Origin: Anaerolineae bacterium
Lineage (GTDB): Bacteria > Chloroflexota > Anaerolineae > Aggregatilineales > Phototrophicaceae
NCBI GenBank assembly: GCA_022822305.1
Contig: JAJEBY010000016.1
Coordinates: forward strand, 558,001 to 622,000
DNA: 64,000 nucleotides
Reading direction: 5' to 3'
Shown one piece after another: positions 1 through 8,912 of the stretch. The position numbers and the translations under genes were made by a program. Every line of letters begins with the position of its first letter. The first letter of the stretch is position 1. The notes under the pieces were generated by a model. The model did not search any database. It saw only the letters and a list, made by a program, of their open reading frames with translations, and was not told the DNA's origin.

Positions 1-1
1 G

Positions 2-151
2 TGGCAGGCTGACTACAGCGCGGCGACGGAGTGCATCTGGTTTTATGTGACGCCGCAGGATTTTGCCTTTTTGCCAGGCGGCTATAGAGCGACGCTGTTT
101 GTCAACGGCATCTCTCAAGCCAGTACAGATTTCACCATTACCGGATCGTGA
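2..151 (+). CDS. C-terminal end of a truncated protein, probably secreted
   Basis: An open frame runs from the window edge to a TGA at 149-151 and encodes the last 49 residues of a protein whose start lies upstream. The visible part is rich in aromatic and beta-branched residues, and ends with a G-G-Y-R-A-T-L-F-V-N-G segment followed by F-T-I-T-G-S. This pattern resembles the last strands of an Ig-like or beta-sandwich domain of an exported protein. The next gene begins 3 bases after the stop, so the two are probably co-transcribed. No function can be given from so short a fragment. Confidence 0.6.
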   Translation, partial: WQADYSAATECIWFYVTPQDFAFLPGGYRATLFVNGISQASTDFTITGS

Positions 152-154
152 CCT

Positions 155-1156
155 ATGGGCCGCGCCTCAGACGTTCAGAGTCACACAAGCATTCAATCGG
201 GTTATCCGCATCAACGATTTGCTGGGGCGATTCATGCGCGGGTGGCTGCGAACCTAGCCGTCGCTATGGTTGTCTTGTGCCTCGGGGGAATTGTTGCAGC
301 GCAAGAGGCGACGGCGACAGCGGCGGGAAACGACCCCGGGACCAGCACTGCAGCGCCGTCCGCGTCTGCCTTGGCGACAGCGACTGCGCTAGCCGGGATT
401 GAACCTCAAGTTCTTAGCCGGCCCATAGCCGTGACAGCGGGGCAGGTGCATTGGGCCGACCGCACCTATCCATACGGGAGCACACAGTGGGACACGCGGC
501 CCGTGCATTTGGGCGTGGAGTTTGTCAATCCACGCTATACGCCCGTGCTGGCAGCGGCATCAGGAATCGTCGTTTTCGCCGGAGCTGATGTCGATACCTT
601 GGTGGGACCGCAGCTGGACTATTATGGCAAGGTAGTCGTAATCGAACATGACTTGCGATCGCTCGATGATCTGCCGATATCGACACTGTACGCGCACTTG
701 CACAGCATAACCGTGGAAGTGGGAGAGACTGTCGAAGTTGGGGATGAGATCGGTGACGTTGGCTCAACAGGTATCGCGATTGGCGCGCATCTGCACTTCG
801 AGGTGCGCGCCGGTGATCCGCTGGACGCAGGCAAGACGCGCAATCCCGAACTCTGGTTGGAAAATTATGTCAATCACGGCATGATCGCCGGGTTCATTCA
901 CGATGACTCGGGCGGTCCGATTTACGGCAAGCGCGTGGTCGCGCGTTCCGACTCGTCGTGGCGCGAGGTCTATAGCTATGGGGGCGAGCGGGTCAATCGA
1001 GATCCGGTTTGGGGCGAGAACTTTGTCGTTAGCGACTTGCCCGCCGGCGAATACGAAATAGTCATCTTGAAAGCAAGCGGCGCCATCGGATACCGCCGGC
1101 ATGTCGATGTGCTGCCGGACAAGATCACATTCGTCGATGTTCACATGTCGGAGTGA
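155..1156 (+). CDS. M23-family metallopeptidase (LytM-like), exported
   Basis: 333 residues. A hydrophobic segment at about residues 33-48 followed by A-A-Q looks like a signal peptide, with a long N-terminal extension before it; the true start may lie further in. A Thr/Ala-rich linker precedes the peptidase domain at about residues 95-235. The M23 landmarks are H-L-G-V-E-F, Y-A-H-L and A-H-L-H-F-E. The first metal-binding motif is normally H-x3-D; here it is H-x3-E. After the peptidase comes a beta-rich domain of about 90 residues resembling the regulatory domain of carboxypeptidases. The family cleaves peptidoglycan cross-links or acts as a divisome activator when degenerate. The gene follows a truncated secreted protein by 3 bases. 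I am confident of the fold and unsure of the activity. Confidence 0.85.
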   Translation: MGRASDVQSHTSIQSGYPHQRFAGAIHARVAANLAVAMVVLCLGGIVAAQEATATAAGNDPGTSTAAPSASALATATALAGIEPQVLSRPIAVTAGQVHWADRTYPYGSTQWDTRPVHLGVEFVNPRYTPVLAAASGIVVFAGADVDTLVGPQLDYYGKVVVIEHDLRSLDDLPISTLYAHLHSITVEVGETVEVGDEIGDVGSTGIAIGAHLHFEVRAGDPLDAGKTRNPELWLENYVNHGMIAGFIHDDSGGPIYGKRVVARSDSSWREVYSYGGERVNRDPVWGENFVVSDLPAGEYEIVILKASGAIGYRRHVDVLPDKITFVDVHMSE

Positions 1157-1193
1157 ATGCGAAGCGCTGTGACGCGCGGATGAAGCGCCTCCG

Positions 1194-3311
1194 CTAGCGA
1201 TAGACGCGGTAGCTGAAAGCGAGAAGTCCCTCGCTGCTGATGTCTGTCACCTGCAGGGCGCCGCGCCGGCCCGACGACGTAATCACGCCGACGATGGCGT
1301 TTCGCAGTGAATTGACGTTGAGCGCGTCGGCAGCCGCCAATTCGGGACTAATGGCGTCGTGGTGCACATCGCCCAGCGCCCTGAATTCGGTCATGTGGTA
1401 AAGTCCGCCGCCGTTCACAGCGACCAGTTCGTTGCCCGTCCAAGTCAAATCATGATTGCCGGCGCCATCCAAATCTATTGTACCCTCCGTGACCGTCCGA
1501 ACGCCGCTGCTGAAGATTGGCCGATCGACGATGTAACTGAAGACGAAGATCTGGTTGTTGGCTTCGCCGGCAGGTCCCTCATACACTTGCTGGTTGAGGT
1601 CGGCGACGATGATGGCGGACTGCGGTCCGGTCGGGCCGGTCAGATTTTGTTGCAGCTGCACGGTAGCCCGTCGACCGGCGGACAATCCGGGTAGATTGAA
1701 TCCTGCGAAGAGGCTACCGGGTTGAAATGACGTGGCAACGGTGAAGGGACCGGCCGGCGACAAGCCGCGATTCTCCACAATCACGTTGACCAATGCCAGC
1801 TGATCCAGAATGATGCGGTTGGGGAAGGCATTGACGATTACGATGTCGGGTTCGGATTGGGATGCCGCGGTTGGGCTGACGGGCGGAGTCGATGACGGCG
1901 GTGGCTCTATCAACGGCACCAGGCTGCGATCGCCGAAGGTATCGACCAGGTACGCGGCGAGCCAGCCCAATTGACCCTGGAAGTCGATGACATACCAGGC
2001 ATAGTCGGTTGTGGCGCCACGAACGCGCGCTTGCGCGCCACTCGTTAGTTGGCCAATCACATCATAGCTGAGGCCGGGACCGCTGCGCACATTTTGAACC
2101 GTGCTCAGGATTGTCAAATTGTAGCCGGCAGGCGTCGCCGTCGGCGCGGGAGTCGGCGTACCGAAAATTGGCGCGCGCGGCGCGGTTGAGACGCTTTCGC
2201 CGCCATGCGCTCGCGCGACGACATTTGCCACGCCAAAGGCATTAAGTCGGGTGATTGCTGTGTTGCTGCTGGTTTCACCCGTGGCGAGGCTGGCCGGCGT
2301 CAACAAGCCTTGTACACCCGCGAATTCGTCAATCAGTCGCAGATTGTCCGCCAGGCTGCCGGGTCGCTGAAAGGCCGCGGCCAGCAAGCCGACGGCATCA
2401 TAGCTGGCGGCGCTCTCGCCATCCGGTACGGCGCCGAATGCGGCCACATAGTCCAGAACGAATTGACGGCTCAATTCATCGGCGGATGAGAATGACCAGT
2501 TCGTGGCGCTGACAATGCCCGGCAGCAAATCCGATGACACAAAACTGACGAATCCGGGATCAGTGGCCTGGTCATAGGTGACGAGTCCGGCGTAGCCTGA
2601 CGCGCGCAGCTCGCCATAGACTTGCGCCGCCAGGAGCGGTGGCCCATATATGCTGACCGCATCGGGCTGCTCGGCAAGAATCTGGCCGACGATGGGGGCG
2701 AAGTCAGTTTGCGTGTCGCCATGAAACAGGTTGGATGCGCCGACCCCTAGCTCTGCCAGGGCCGTGGCGAAGCCGATCAAGCTCGCTGTGCTGGCAGCGT
2801 CCAGCTGTATGGTGGTCACCGTGCGCAAGTCAAGATTGGAGACCAGGTATCTGGCCAACGCCCGAGCGCGAACGTCATCCGCCGCCGCGCTGCGGAAAAT
2901 GTTCTGGCCAGCATTTTGCAGCAGCAGCGAATCGGAGGGCGCGCTGGTAAGGGCAGGTATATCGAGACTGCTCAGAGGCTGCATCAGCGCATGCATTTGT
3001 GAAGCATTGCCGGGACCCAGCACGGCGATGACATCCGCTTGCCGCATATTGGCGACCGCGATATCCGGATTGCTGGGTGGCGTGACGACGATTTTGAGCT
3101 CAAATGCGGTTCGATTGGCGCCGAGGAGGCCGCCACGCTCATTAATGTGTTTGGCCGCCAGGATTGCGCCGCGAGCGCTGGGGCCGTCCGCCTGATCGAT
3201 AACACCGATGCGAACGACAAATTGCGCCGGCGTCAGCGCGGTCAAGAAGCCGAAAGACAACACGAACACCGTCAGCGAACGAATCGCGACTTTGAATCTA
3301 CCGGACATCAT
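1194..3311 (-). CDS. Exported periplasmic-binding-like protein with SH3 and CARDB-like domains
   Basis: 705 residues, beginning with two ATG codons and an N-terminal signal sequence (about residues 1-29). Residues 30-370 match the branched-chain amino acid/receptor type periplasmic-binding fold: V-R-I-G-V-I-D at the start, then A-A-K-H-I-N-E-R-G-G-L-L-G and V-L-G-P-G-N-A-S. A Pro/Thr/Ala linker leads to a bacterial SH3 domain at about 395-460 (N-V-R-S-G-P-G-L-S-Y-D-V-I-G). A CARDB-like beta-sandwich follows at about 485-590 and then a C-terminal region of unknown fold. No ABC permease or ATPase is adjacent, so it may be a cell-surface sensor or scaffold rather than a transport receptor. The stop lies 38 bases from the convergent M23 gene. 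It is transcribed divergently from the MBL hydrolase gene. Confidence 0.8.
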   Translation of the reverse strand: MMSGRFKVAIRSLTVFVLSFGFLTALTPAQFVVRIGVIDQADGPSARGAILAAKHINERGGLLGANRTAFELKIVVTPPSNPDIAVANMRQADVIAVLGPGNASQMHALMQPLSSLDIPALTSAPSDSLLLQNAGQNIFRSAAADDVRARALARYLVSNLDLRTVTTIQLDAASTASLIGFATALAELGVGASNLFHGDTQTDFAPIVGQILAEQPDAVSIYGPPLLAAQVYGELRASGYAGLVTYDQATDPGFVSFVSSDLLPGIVSATNWSFSSADELSRQFVLDYVAAFGAVPDGESAASYDAVGLLAAAFQRPGSLADNLRLIDEFAGVQGLLTPASLATGETSSNTAITRLNAFGVANVVARAHGGESVSTAPRAPIFGTPTPAPTATPAGYNLTILSTVQNVRSGPGLSYDVIGQLTSGAQARVRGATTDYAWYVIDFQGQLGWLAAYLVDTFGDRSLVPLIEPPPSSTPPVSPTAASQSEPDIVIVNAFPNRIILDQLALVNVIVENRGLSPAGPFTVATSFQPGSLFAGFNLPGLSAGRRATVQLQQNLTGPTGPQSAIIVADLNQQVYEGPAGEANNQIFVFSYIVDRPIFSSGVRTVTEGTIDLDGAGNHDLTWTGNELVAVNGGGLYHMTEFRALGDVHHDAISPELAAADALNVNSLRNAIVGVITSSGRRGALQVTDISSEGLLAFSYRVYR

Positions 3312-3349
3312 TGTTAGTGGGCTCTCACTGATTCGCGAATCGTACGGTC

Positions 3350-3377
3350 AGTATACATCAATCGCATTTGCGGGCAA
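3350..3377 (-). promoter_or_regulatory. Sigma70-type promoter for the binding-protein gene
   Basis: Read on the minus strand, a -35 TTGCCC (3372-3377) is followed after 16 bases by a -10 TATACT (3350-3355), about 40 bases upstream of the start at 3311. It faces away from the promoter at 3399-3427, so the two form a divergent pair. Confidence 0.5.
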
Positions 3378-3398
3378 CTGAGAGGGCGTTCTGTCAAC

Positions 3399-3427
3399 TT
3401 GATTTTACTTTGGACGCTAACTATACT
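3399..3427 (+). promoter_or_regulatory. Sigma70-type promoter for the MBL hydrolase gene
   Basis: TTGATT (3399-3404), a 17-base spacer and TATACT (3422-3427). Transcription would begin near 3434, giving a leader of about 40 bases before the ATG at 3475. Confidence 0.6.
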
Positions 3428-3474
3428 ATTAGATTGAAACATTTGGAAACTGAACCGGCCATTCCACAGTCCTT

Positions 3475-4311
3475 ATGCAGCGCGAACGAATAACGGATCA
3501 CGTATTTGTGTTTCGGAGCGATCTATACGCGCAGGCTACCGCCGGCGTCGTGAAGACTGCAGCCGGCACGGTGATGATCGACACACTTCTTTATCCCGAG
3601 GAAAGCTTGCGCATTGGCGGCTTCGTTGAATCGGTGCTGGATTCCAAAGTGACTCATGTCATCAACACGCATTTTCACGCCGATCACAGTACCGGTACCT
3701 GCTTCTTCCCTGAGGCGCAGGTCATCGCGCACCGAAAATGCCGTGAATTGCTGAATTCGCGCGGTCGCGAAAGCTTGCGCGCCTTGCAAGAATCATCGCC
3801 CGAGTTTGCATCCGTAAAACTGGTCTTGCCCAACATCGTCTTCGAGGACCGAATGGGCTTGCGAGTCGGCGATACGACATTTACGCTATGGTCAAGTCCC
3901 GGTCACAGTCCGGATTCTATTGTCTGTTTGGTAGACGAAGCGAGTGTTCTCTTCGCATCCGATACCGTCTTGCCGATACCGTACTTTGTTGACGGAGAAT
4001 TCGATGACCTCAAACGTTCGCTGTCGCAGTTGCGATGTTTAACATTCGAGAACATTGTTCAGGGCCACGGCGATATCGTGCTCCGCGGCGAAGCAAAAGA
4101 AAAACTTGACGGTGATCTCCAGTATCTCGAGCGGCTGGATCGCGCCGTAGCTGAAGCCGTTGCGGAGGGCATTGACGACCTGGACAGTCTCATCAGCGCG
4201 GAAGATTGCGGCATAAGTCACGTCTTGCTGAACGGTCTGGTGCGACAGTTGCACGTGCAGAATCTGCAGAGCGCCGCAGAGCGTTATCGAAGGCGTCGCG
4301 ACGACCGCTAG
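3475..4311 (+). CDS. MBL-fold metallo-hydrolase
   Basis: 278 residues with the metallo-beta-lactamase metal motif H-F-H-A-D-H (H66, H68, D70, H71), followed by the later ligands in S-P-G-H-S-P-D-S and G-H-G-D. These are the residues that bind two metal ions in this superfamily. The substrate cannot be told from sequence; relatives include thiol esterases, glyoxalase-type hydrolases and phosphodiesterases. The C-terminal 60 residues are helical and not part of the core fold. It appears monocistronic, with its own promoter upstream and greA about 100 bases downstream. Confidence 0.85.
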   Translation: MQRERITDHVFVFRSDLYAQATAGVVKTAAGTVMIDTLLYPEESLRIGGFVESVLDSKVTHVINTHFHADHSTGTCFFPEAQVIAHRKCRELLNSRGRESLRALQESSPEFASVKLVLPNIVFEDRMGLRVGDTTFTLWSSPGHSPDSIVCLVDEASVLFASDTVLPIPYFVDGEFDDLKRSLSQLRCLTFENIVQGHGDIVLRGEAKEKLDGDLQYLERLDRAVAEAVAEGIDDLDSLISAEDCGISHVLLNGLVRQLHVQNLQSAAERYRRRRDDR

Positions 4312-4374
4312 CGCTTTTGCTAATGCCGAGGATAATGATAGCTTCGTGTGATATGAGTCTGAAATGAGAGCTGG

Positions 4375-4390
4375 GGACAGATAACTGTCC
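4375..4390. other. Short perfect inverted repeat upstream of greA
   Basis: GGACAG, four bases ATAA, then CTGTCC. It lies about 20 bases before the greA start and has no T-run after it. It could be an operator or a leader hairpin for greA. I cannot tell which. Confidence 0.35.
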
Positions 4391-4410
4391 GCCCAAACAA
4401 GGGATATGAA

Positions 4411-4881
4411 ATGAGTATGGAAGAAAACTACTTGACCAGAGAGGGCGAGGCCGAATTGCTCAAAGAGCTGCGTGAGCTAAAGGAGCTGCGACGGCCGGCG
4501 ATGGCGAAGAAACTGAAAGACGCCGCCGCCCAAGGAGACTTGAAAGAAAACGCGGACTATCATGATGCCAAAGAACGGCTCGGTTTCATCGAAGGACGCG
4601 TTCAACACATCGAGTCGATACTGCGCGATGCGACCGTGGTCGAGAACGCGGGGTCGAGTGATAAAGTTCAGATAGGATCAACGGTCATCATTCGCGAAGA
4701 CGGCGAGACGGACGATGAGGAATACAAGATAGTTGGCAGTGCCGAAGCCAATCCCCGCCAGCGCAAGATTTCGCAGAAGAGTCCGATTGGCTCCGCTCTG
4801 CTTGGCAAGCGCCCCGGCGATTCGGTAAACGTAGAGACACCCGACGGGACCACGCAATTGAAGATCGTGGCGGTCAGGTAA
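4411..4881 (+). CDS. greA: Transcription elongation factor GreA
   Basis: 156 residues, the usual GreA length. The N-terminal coiled-coil arm (about residues 1-75) carries the conserved L-K-E-N-A-D-Y-H-D-A-K-E tip and the C-terminal FKBP-like domain ends in P-D-G-T-T-Q-L-K-I. GreA binds the secondary channel of RNA polymerase and stimulates cleavage of backtracked transcripts. The ATG at 4411 has an AAGGGA-like ribosome site 6 bases upstream; a second ATG at 4417 is possible. It stands alone, with a minus-strand gene converging from the right. Confidence 0.95.
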   Translation: MSMEENYLTREGEAELLKELRELKELRRPAMAKKLKDAAAQGDLKENADYHDAKERLGFIEGRVQHIESILRDATVVENAGSSDKVQIGSTVIIREDGETDDEEYKIVGSAEANPRQRKISQKSPIGSALLGKRPGDSVNVETPDGTTQLKIVAVR

Positions 4882-4971
4882 ACATCGTCGCCAGAAGTTA
4901 ACGATTCCAGGATTTTGCAACTGAATTGACTGGCGAAAGTCCCGAAGCCATTTGCCTGGGGACCGCTTGGT

Positions 4972-6339
4972 TTATGAGTAGGGCATGAAGTTGCCGGTGC
5001 CGCCGAAGGGATCTTCTTCCTCGTCTTCGGGCGGTTTAGCTTGAGGAGATGTAGATCCGGAGGCATCGATACCGCTAGCGGCCGAGGGCGGCGGCGCGGG
5101 AGAGGGCATCTGGCCGGGCGCCGTCACATCCACGTTGGCGTATGCCGGACCGGGCGCCGCCGCGCCGGTGGAAATGCCCGATGGTTGCCCTTGCTTTTGC
5201 CAGGCAATGATTTCGATCTGCAGGCTTTCGATGCCGCTATTGGGCGATCCGCCGCCATAATTGCACACGACGCTTTTGATCTCGGCCTGAATGTGAATGG
5301 CGCTGGCATCGACGGTTAACGTGGCCCCTAGCGTAGCAGCGACGATATCGGCGCTAGGATTGTTGAGGCGATTGCCAACGGAAGCGACCAATGCGGGGTC
5401 GCTGACGGCGGCAGGCGCGGCAAACACCTTGGTTTGCGTGATCTGGGACGCCATGTCGAATCCCCAAAACTCAACCGACTGCAGCTCATTGCCGATTCTG
5501 GTCGCCGTTGATATGCCGCATTCTCCCAAGAATTGATTGCCGAATTCCGGTCCCAACTCTATGGCGAATGAATCGTCGTAGTTTTGGCCCTTAACATAGG
5601 TCGAGACCGTGTGTAGCACAGGCACGCCGAATTGCGGATGCACGACCCCGCTTCTTTCGGTTTCTTCTTCCGGCCAACCTGCCGGCGGACGGGCGGCCGG
5701 CGCGGCGCGTGGCGTGGCGCGCGGCATGTGCGCCGCTTGCGATGCGCTGCCGCCAGCGTCGATATTGTCACCGCGCCTGGTCCCGGCGCCGGACCACGCG
5801 GCTGGCGCCAACGTTCGCCAAGCCACGGTTACGACGGGCACGGCGATGGCGACGGCGACCAGCGAGATAATGATTTGTAAGCTGCTGCCAATCAGGCCTG
5901 GATCTGCTGGCGCCAAAGCGCCGGTCAAGTCATCGAAGCCGTCAATGTCTTTGAGCGCCGAAATGGCGTCGCGCTCGCGCGCGGGAATGCCGGCGTCGCG
6001 CTCAAGGCGCGTTACGACGGCTTGCGGATTGGGGATCAATTGGAGCGCGACGCGGGCATTTGCATCATCATATTGTATATCTTCCGAGTGCCCGACGGCG
6101 ATCATGCGCACCCACTGATCAATGGCGCCCTGGCTCATGTGACGTGGCGCCGCGCCGGTGAATTCGACCGGAAACACCATGTACGCGATTATCATGCCGG
6201 CGATGACACCGGCGATGACTGCCGTTGTCGTGGAACGCTCGGGAGCCTTCTGGCTTAACTTGCCGATTGTCCTCGGCGATGCTGAAGAATTGTCGTCCGA
6301 AGATTGCGATCGGCTGGAATTGCGACCTGGAAAATTCAT
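4972..6339 (-). CDS. Membrane protein of unknown function with an acidic C-terminal tail
   Basis: 455 residues, not assigned to a named family. A Ser-rich N-terminus is followed by a membrane helix at about residues 38-56 and a second at about 152-174, with about 95 residues between them. Then comes a low-complexity Ala/Arg/Pro region (about 185-235) and a folded domain of about 150 residues that contains L-G-P-E-F-G-N-Q-F-L-G-E-C-G-I. The end is Pro/Ala-rich and acidic (D-E-E-E-E-D-P-F-G-G). Both termini would sit on the same side of the membrane. It has its own promoter and no co-transcribed partner. Similar layouts are known to me from Chloroflexota genomes, but no function is established. 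Confidence 0.75.
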   Translation of the reverse strand: MNFPGRNSSRSQSSDDNSSASPRTIGKLSQKAPERSTTTAVIAGVIAGMIIAYMVFPVEFTGAAPRHMSQGAIDQWVRMIAVGHSEDIQYDDANARVALQLIPNPQAVVTRLERDAGIPARERDAISALKDIDGFDDLTGALAPADPGLIGSSLQIIISLVAVAIAVPVVTVAWRTLAPAAWSGAGTRRGDNIDAGGSASQAAHMPRATPRAAPAARPPAGWPEEETERSGVVHPQFGVPVLHTVSTYVKGQNYDDSFAIELGPEFGNQFLGECGISTATRIGNELQSVEFWGFDMASQITQTKVFAAPAAVSDPALVASVGNRLNNPSADIVAATLGATLTVDASAIHIQAEIKSVVCNYGGGSPNSGIESLQIEIIAWQKQGQPSGISTGAAAPGPAYANVDVTAPGQMPSPAPPPSAASGIDASGSTSPQAKPPEDEEEDPFGGTGNFMPYS

Positions 6340-6427
6340 CGATTAGGATCCTTCGACTGAATAGATGCCGAATCTGGTGTACTGACTTGCAAGTCGCAAC
6401 CGACGGTGCAATTCAGCCATTCAACTA

Positions 6428-6456
6428 AGTATACAAATGTTCAGTTTTTTGCGCAA
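6428..6456 (-). promoter_or_regulatory. Sigma70-type promoter for the 455-residue membrane protein gene
   Basis: On the minus strand TTGCGC (6451-6456), a 17-base spacer and TATACT (6428-6433). Transcription would start near 6421, giving a leader of about 80 bases before the start at 6339. Confidence 0.6.
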
Positions 6457-6475
6457 AGCGAGGGCGCGCCGTTAT

Positions 6476-8878
6476 TCAGCCGGCAGTGCGATCGGCCACC
6501 CGGGGCCCAGACGACTCCGTTGGCGCGCGCCGCCGTTTGGGCAGGTTCCAGGTGGAATACTGACAGTCCGGATAACGACTGCAACCGTAGAAGAGCCGTC
6601 GTCTGCCTTTTCTGGCGCGTCGTTCCACGAGTTCGCCGCCGCTCTCGTCGCCGCATTCCGGACACTGCAAGCCGGTTTTTTCGAGATACTGTTCGGTGTG
6701 GCGACAATCGGGGAAATTGGCGCAGCCGATGAACTTGCCCCAACGACCAAATTTGATGACCAATTCTCCGCCCTCGCATGTGGGGCAGTCGCGTCCGATG
6801 CGCTCGTCCATATCTTGCTTGGGCATGTTGTCGTAGGCGTTGGTCAGGCGCGCTTCAAACGGCCCGTAAAATTCATCCAGCATGGGCCGCCATTCGACCT
6901 TGCCGTTGGAGACCTCATCCAGCTGTTCTTCCATATTGGCTGTAAACGCGTACTCCATCTCAACATCGAAGTATTGGGCCAGCAGATCGCTGACCAGGCA
7001 GCCGGTTTCGGTCGGCACCAGCTGTCTGCCATCGCGCTTGATGTAGTCGCGTTCAGGACTTTGTATCAGGGTAACAGTCGGCGCATACGTGCTCGGTCGA
7101 CCGATGCCATATTCTTCCAATGTTCGTACCAGGCTGGCTTCGGTGTATCGTGGCGGCGGCTGCGTGAAATGCTGCTCATGCAACAGTTTTCTCAGGTCGA
7201 GCATTTCATCATTGTCCAGCGCCGGGAAGCTGCCCGCCTCCGGCTCGTCGCCGTTCAAGCTGTTGCCTTTGGACTGCTGCTGAATGGCCAGGAATCCCGC
7301 GAACTTCAAAGTGCTGCCGGTGGCTCGGAACAGATAGGGCATATTTGCAGTAGTCAGTCCGGCTGAGATATCCAGACGCATGGTATCGAAAACCGCGTTT
7401 GACATTTGACTGGCGACAAAACGCTCCCAGATCAGCTGGTAAAGGCGGCTTTGATCGCGATTCAGATAGCGGCTCGCGTCGTTGGGCGCGCGAAAAACGC
7501 CTGTCGGACGAATGGCCTCGTGCGCCTCCTGCGCGCCTTTGGACTTCGTCTTGTAATAGCGAGGTTTATCCGGCGCGAAGGCCTGGCCGAAGGTCGTTTG
7601 CACATACTTGCGGGCGTCGGCTATCGCCCCTTGCGAGACACTGAGACTGTCGGTTCGCATATAGGTGATGAGTCCGACGTTGTTGCCTTGACCGATGTCT
7701 ATGCCTTCATACAACTGCTGCGCGATTTGCATGGTTTTGCGCGCGCTGAAGCCGAGCCGGTTGGACGCCGCTTGCTGGAGCGTGCTGGTGGTGAACGGCG
7801 GCGACGGCCGTTTCTGGCGTGTGCCCTGTTTGATGTTAGAAACCTGATACAAGCAGCGCTGCAGAATCTCCAGGTGCTCGGTCAACTCTTCAGCGCGATG
7901 GAAGGCTACGGACTTGGCCTTTTCCAGGTCTTTGCTGTTTCGCGCCAGCGTCTTGCCATCCAGCTTAATCAGGCCGGCTGTGAATTCGTTGGCGCCGCTG
8001 TTGGCGCGCTGCTTGCCCAGGCGGGCGTCTATCGTCCAATATTCGACCGGGACAAATGCCTGGATCTCTTTTTCGCGTTCGACCACGAACCGCAGCGCGA
8101 TGCTCTGTACGCGCCCGGCCGTTAGACCCCGGCGCGCCTTGTTGCGCAGGAGGCCGGATACTTTGTAGCCGACGAGCCGATCAATGATACGCCGCGCCTG
8201 CTGCGCATTGACCAGATCCATGTTAATCGCGCGGGGATGAGCAAAGGCCTCGGCGACCGCATTGTCCGTGATTTCGTGGAATATCACGCGCTTGACGAGC
8301 GGCGACGGCATTTTTGCCGCGGCGGCCAGATGCCAGGCGATCGCTTCGCCTTCGCGGTCGGGATCGGTGGCGAGGTAGATCTCGTCGGCGCGCTCTGCCG
8401 CGTCCTTCAATTCCTTGACGACCTCGCGCTTGTCTTTTGGCACACGATAAGTCGGCTCGAATTCGTTTTCTACATCGACTGCAAGCGAATAGCTGGGCAG
8501 GTCGCGCACGTGTCCTTTTGACGACATGACCGTGTAACCGTTGCCGAGGAATCCGCCGATGCTGCGGGCTTTCGCGGGTGATTCCACGATGACCAGTTTG
8601 CCGACGCTTTTGCGCCTCGCAGTCTTGCGACCGTTGGCGGCTTTTTTCGAGCGTTTCTTGGGCTTGCGCGCGGGACGCTCGACCTTGTCCGGCTTCGGGA
8701 TGCCGTCGTGGGCGGGGGTCGCGCCGGTACGGTACATTGCCGTGCCGCATTCCGGGCACTGCCCGCGAGTGGCCGGCGCTCCGGCCTTGTTGTAGATGGC
8801 CTGCGGCTGCTGCAGGTCGCGTTTGGCTTTGCACTTCATGCAATAGGCTTGAAGCGAGGGCGTGTGTTCGTCGTTCAT
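6476..8878 (-). CDS. topA: DNA topoisomerase I with N-terminal zinc ribbon
   Basis: 800 residues. The type IA core starts near residue 93 with the TOPRIM segment K-L-V-I-V-E-S-P-A-K-A and has D-P-D-R-E-G-E; the nucleophile is Tyr406 in I-T-Y-M-R-T-D-S. Two C-terminal four-cysteine zinc ribbons follow (C-P-T-C ... C-A-N-F-P-D-C and C-P-E-C ... C-S-R-Y-P-D-C). Unusually, residues 1-50 form another zinc ribbon with C13, C16, C41 and C44 (DUF5679-like), joined by a Lys/Arg-rich linker at 61-92. The enzyme relaxes negative supercoils. It is the last gene of a dprA-manC-topA group, 34 bases after manC. Confidence 0.96.
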   Translation of the reverse strand: MNDEHTPSLQAYCMKCKAKRDLQQPQAIYNKAGAPATRGQCPECGTAMYRTGATPAHDGIPKPDKVERPARKPKKRSKKAANGRKTARRKSVGKLVIVESPAKARSIGGFLGNGYTVMSSKGHVRDLPSYSLAVDVENEFEPTYRVPKDKREVVKELKDAAERADEIYLATDPDREGEAIAWHLAAAAKMPSPLVKRVIFHEITDNAVAEAFAHPRAINMDLVNAQQARRIIDRLVGYKVSGLLRNKARRGLTAGRVQSIALRFVVEREKEIQAFVPVEYWTIDARLGKQRANSGANEFTAGLIKLDGKTLARNSKDLEKAKSVAFHRAEELTEHLEILQRCLYQVSNIKQGTRQKRPSPPFTTSTLQQAASNRLGFSARKTMQIAQQLYEGIDIGQGNNVGLITYMRTDSLSVSQGAIADARKYVQTTFGQAFAPDKPRYYKTKSKGAQEAHEAIRPTGVFRAPNDASRYLNRDQSRLYQLIWERFVASQMSNAVFDTMRLDISAGLTTANMPYLFRATGSTLKFAGFLAIQQQSKGNSLNGDEPEAGSFPALDNDEMLDLRKLLHEQHFTQPPPRYTEASLVRTLEEYGIGRPSTYAPTVTLIQSPERDYIKRDGRQLVPTETGCLVSDLLAQYFDVEMEYAFTANMEEQLDEVSNGKVEWRPMLDEFYGPFEARLTNAYDNMPKQDMDERIGRDCPTCEGGELVIKFGRWGKFIGCANFPDCRHTEQYLEKTGLQCPECGDESGGELVERRARKGRRRLFYGCSRYPDCQYSTWNLPKRRRAPTESSGPRVADRTAG

Positions 8879-8912
8879 ATCTCCGTACTCATCCTGTTGT
8901 CAATGCGCATTG

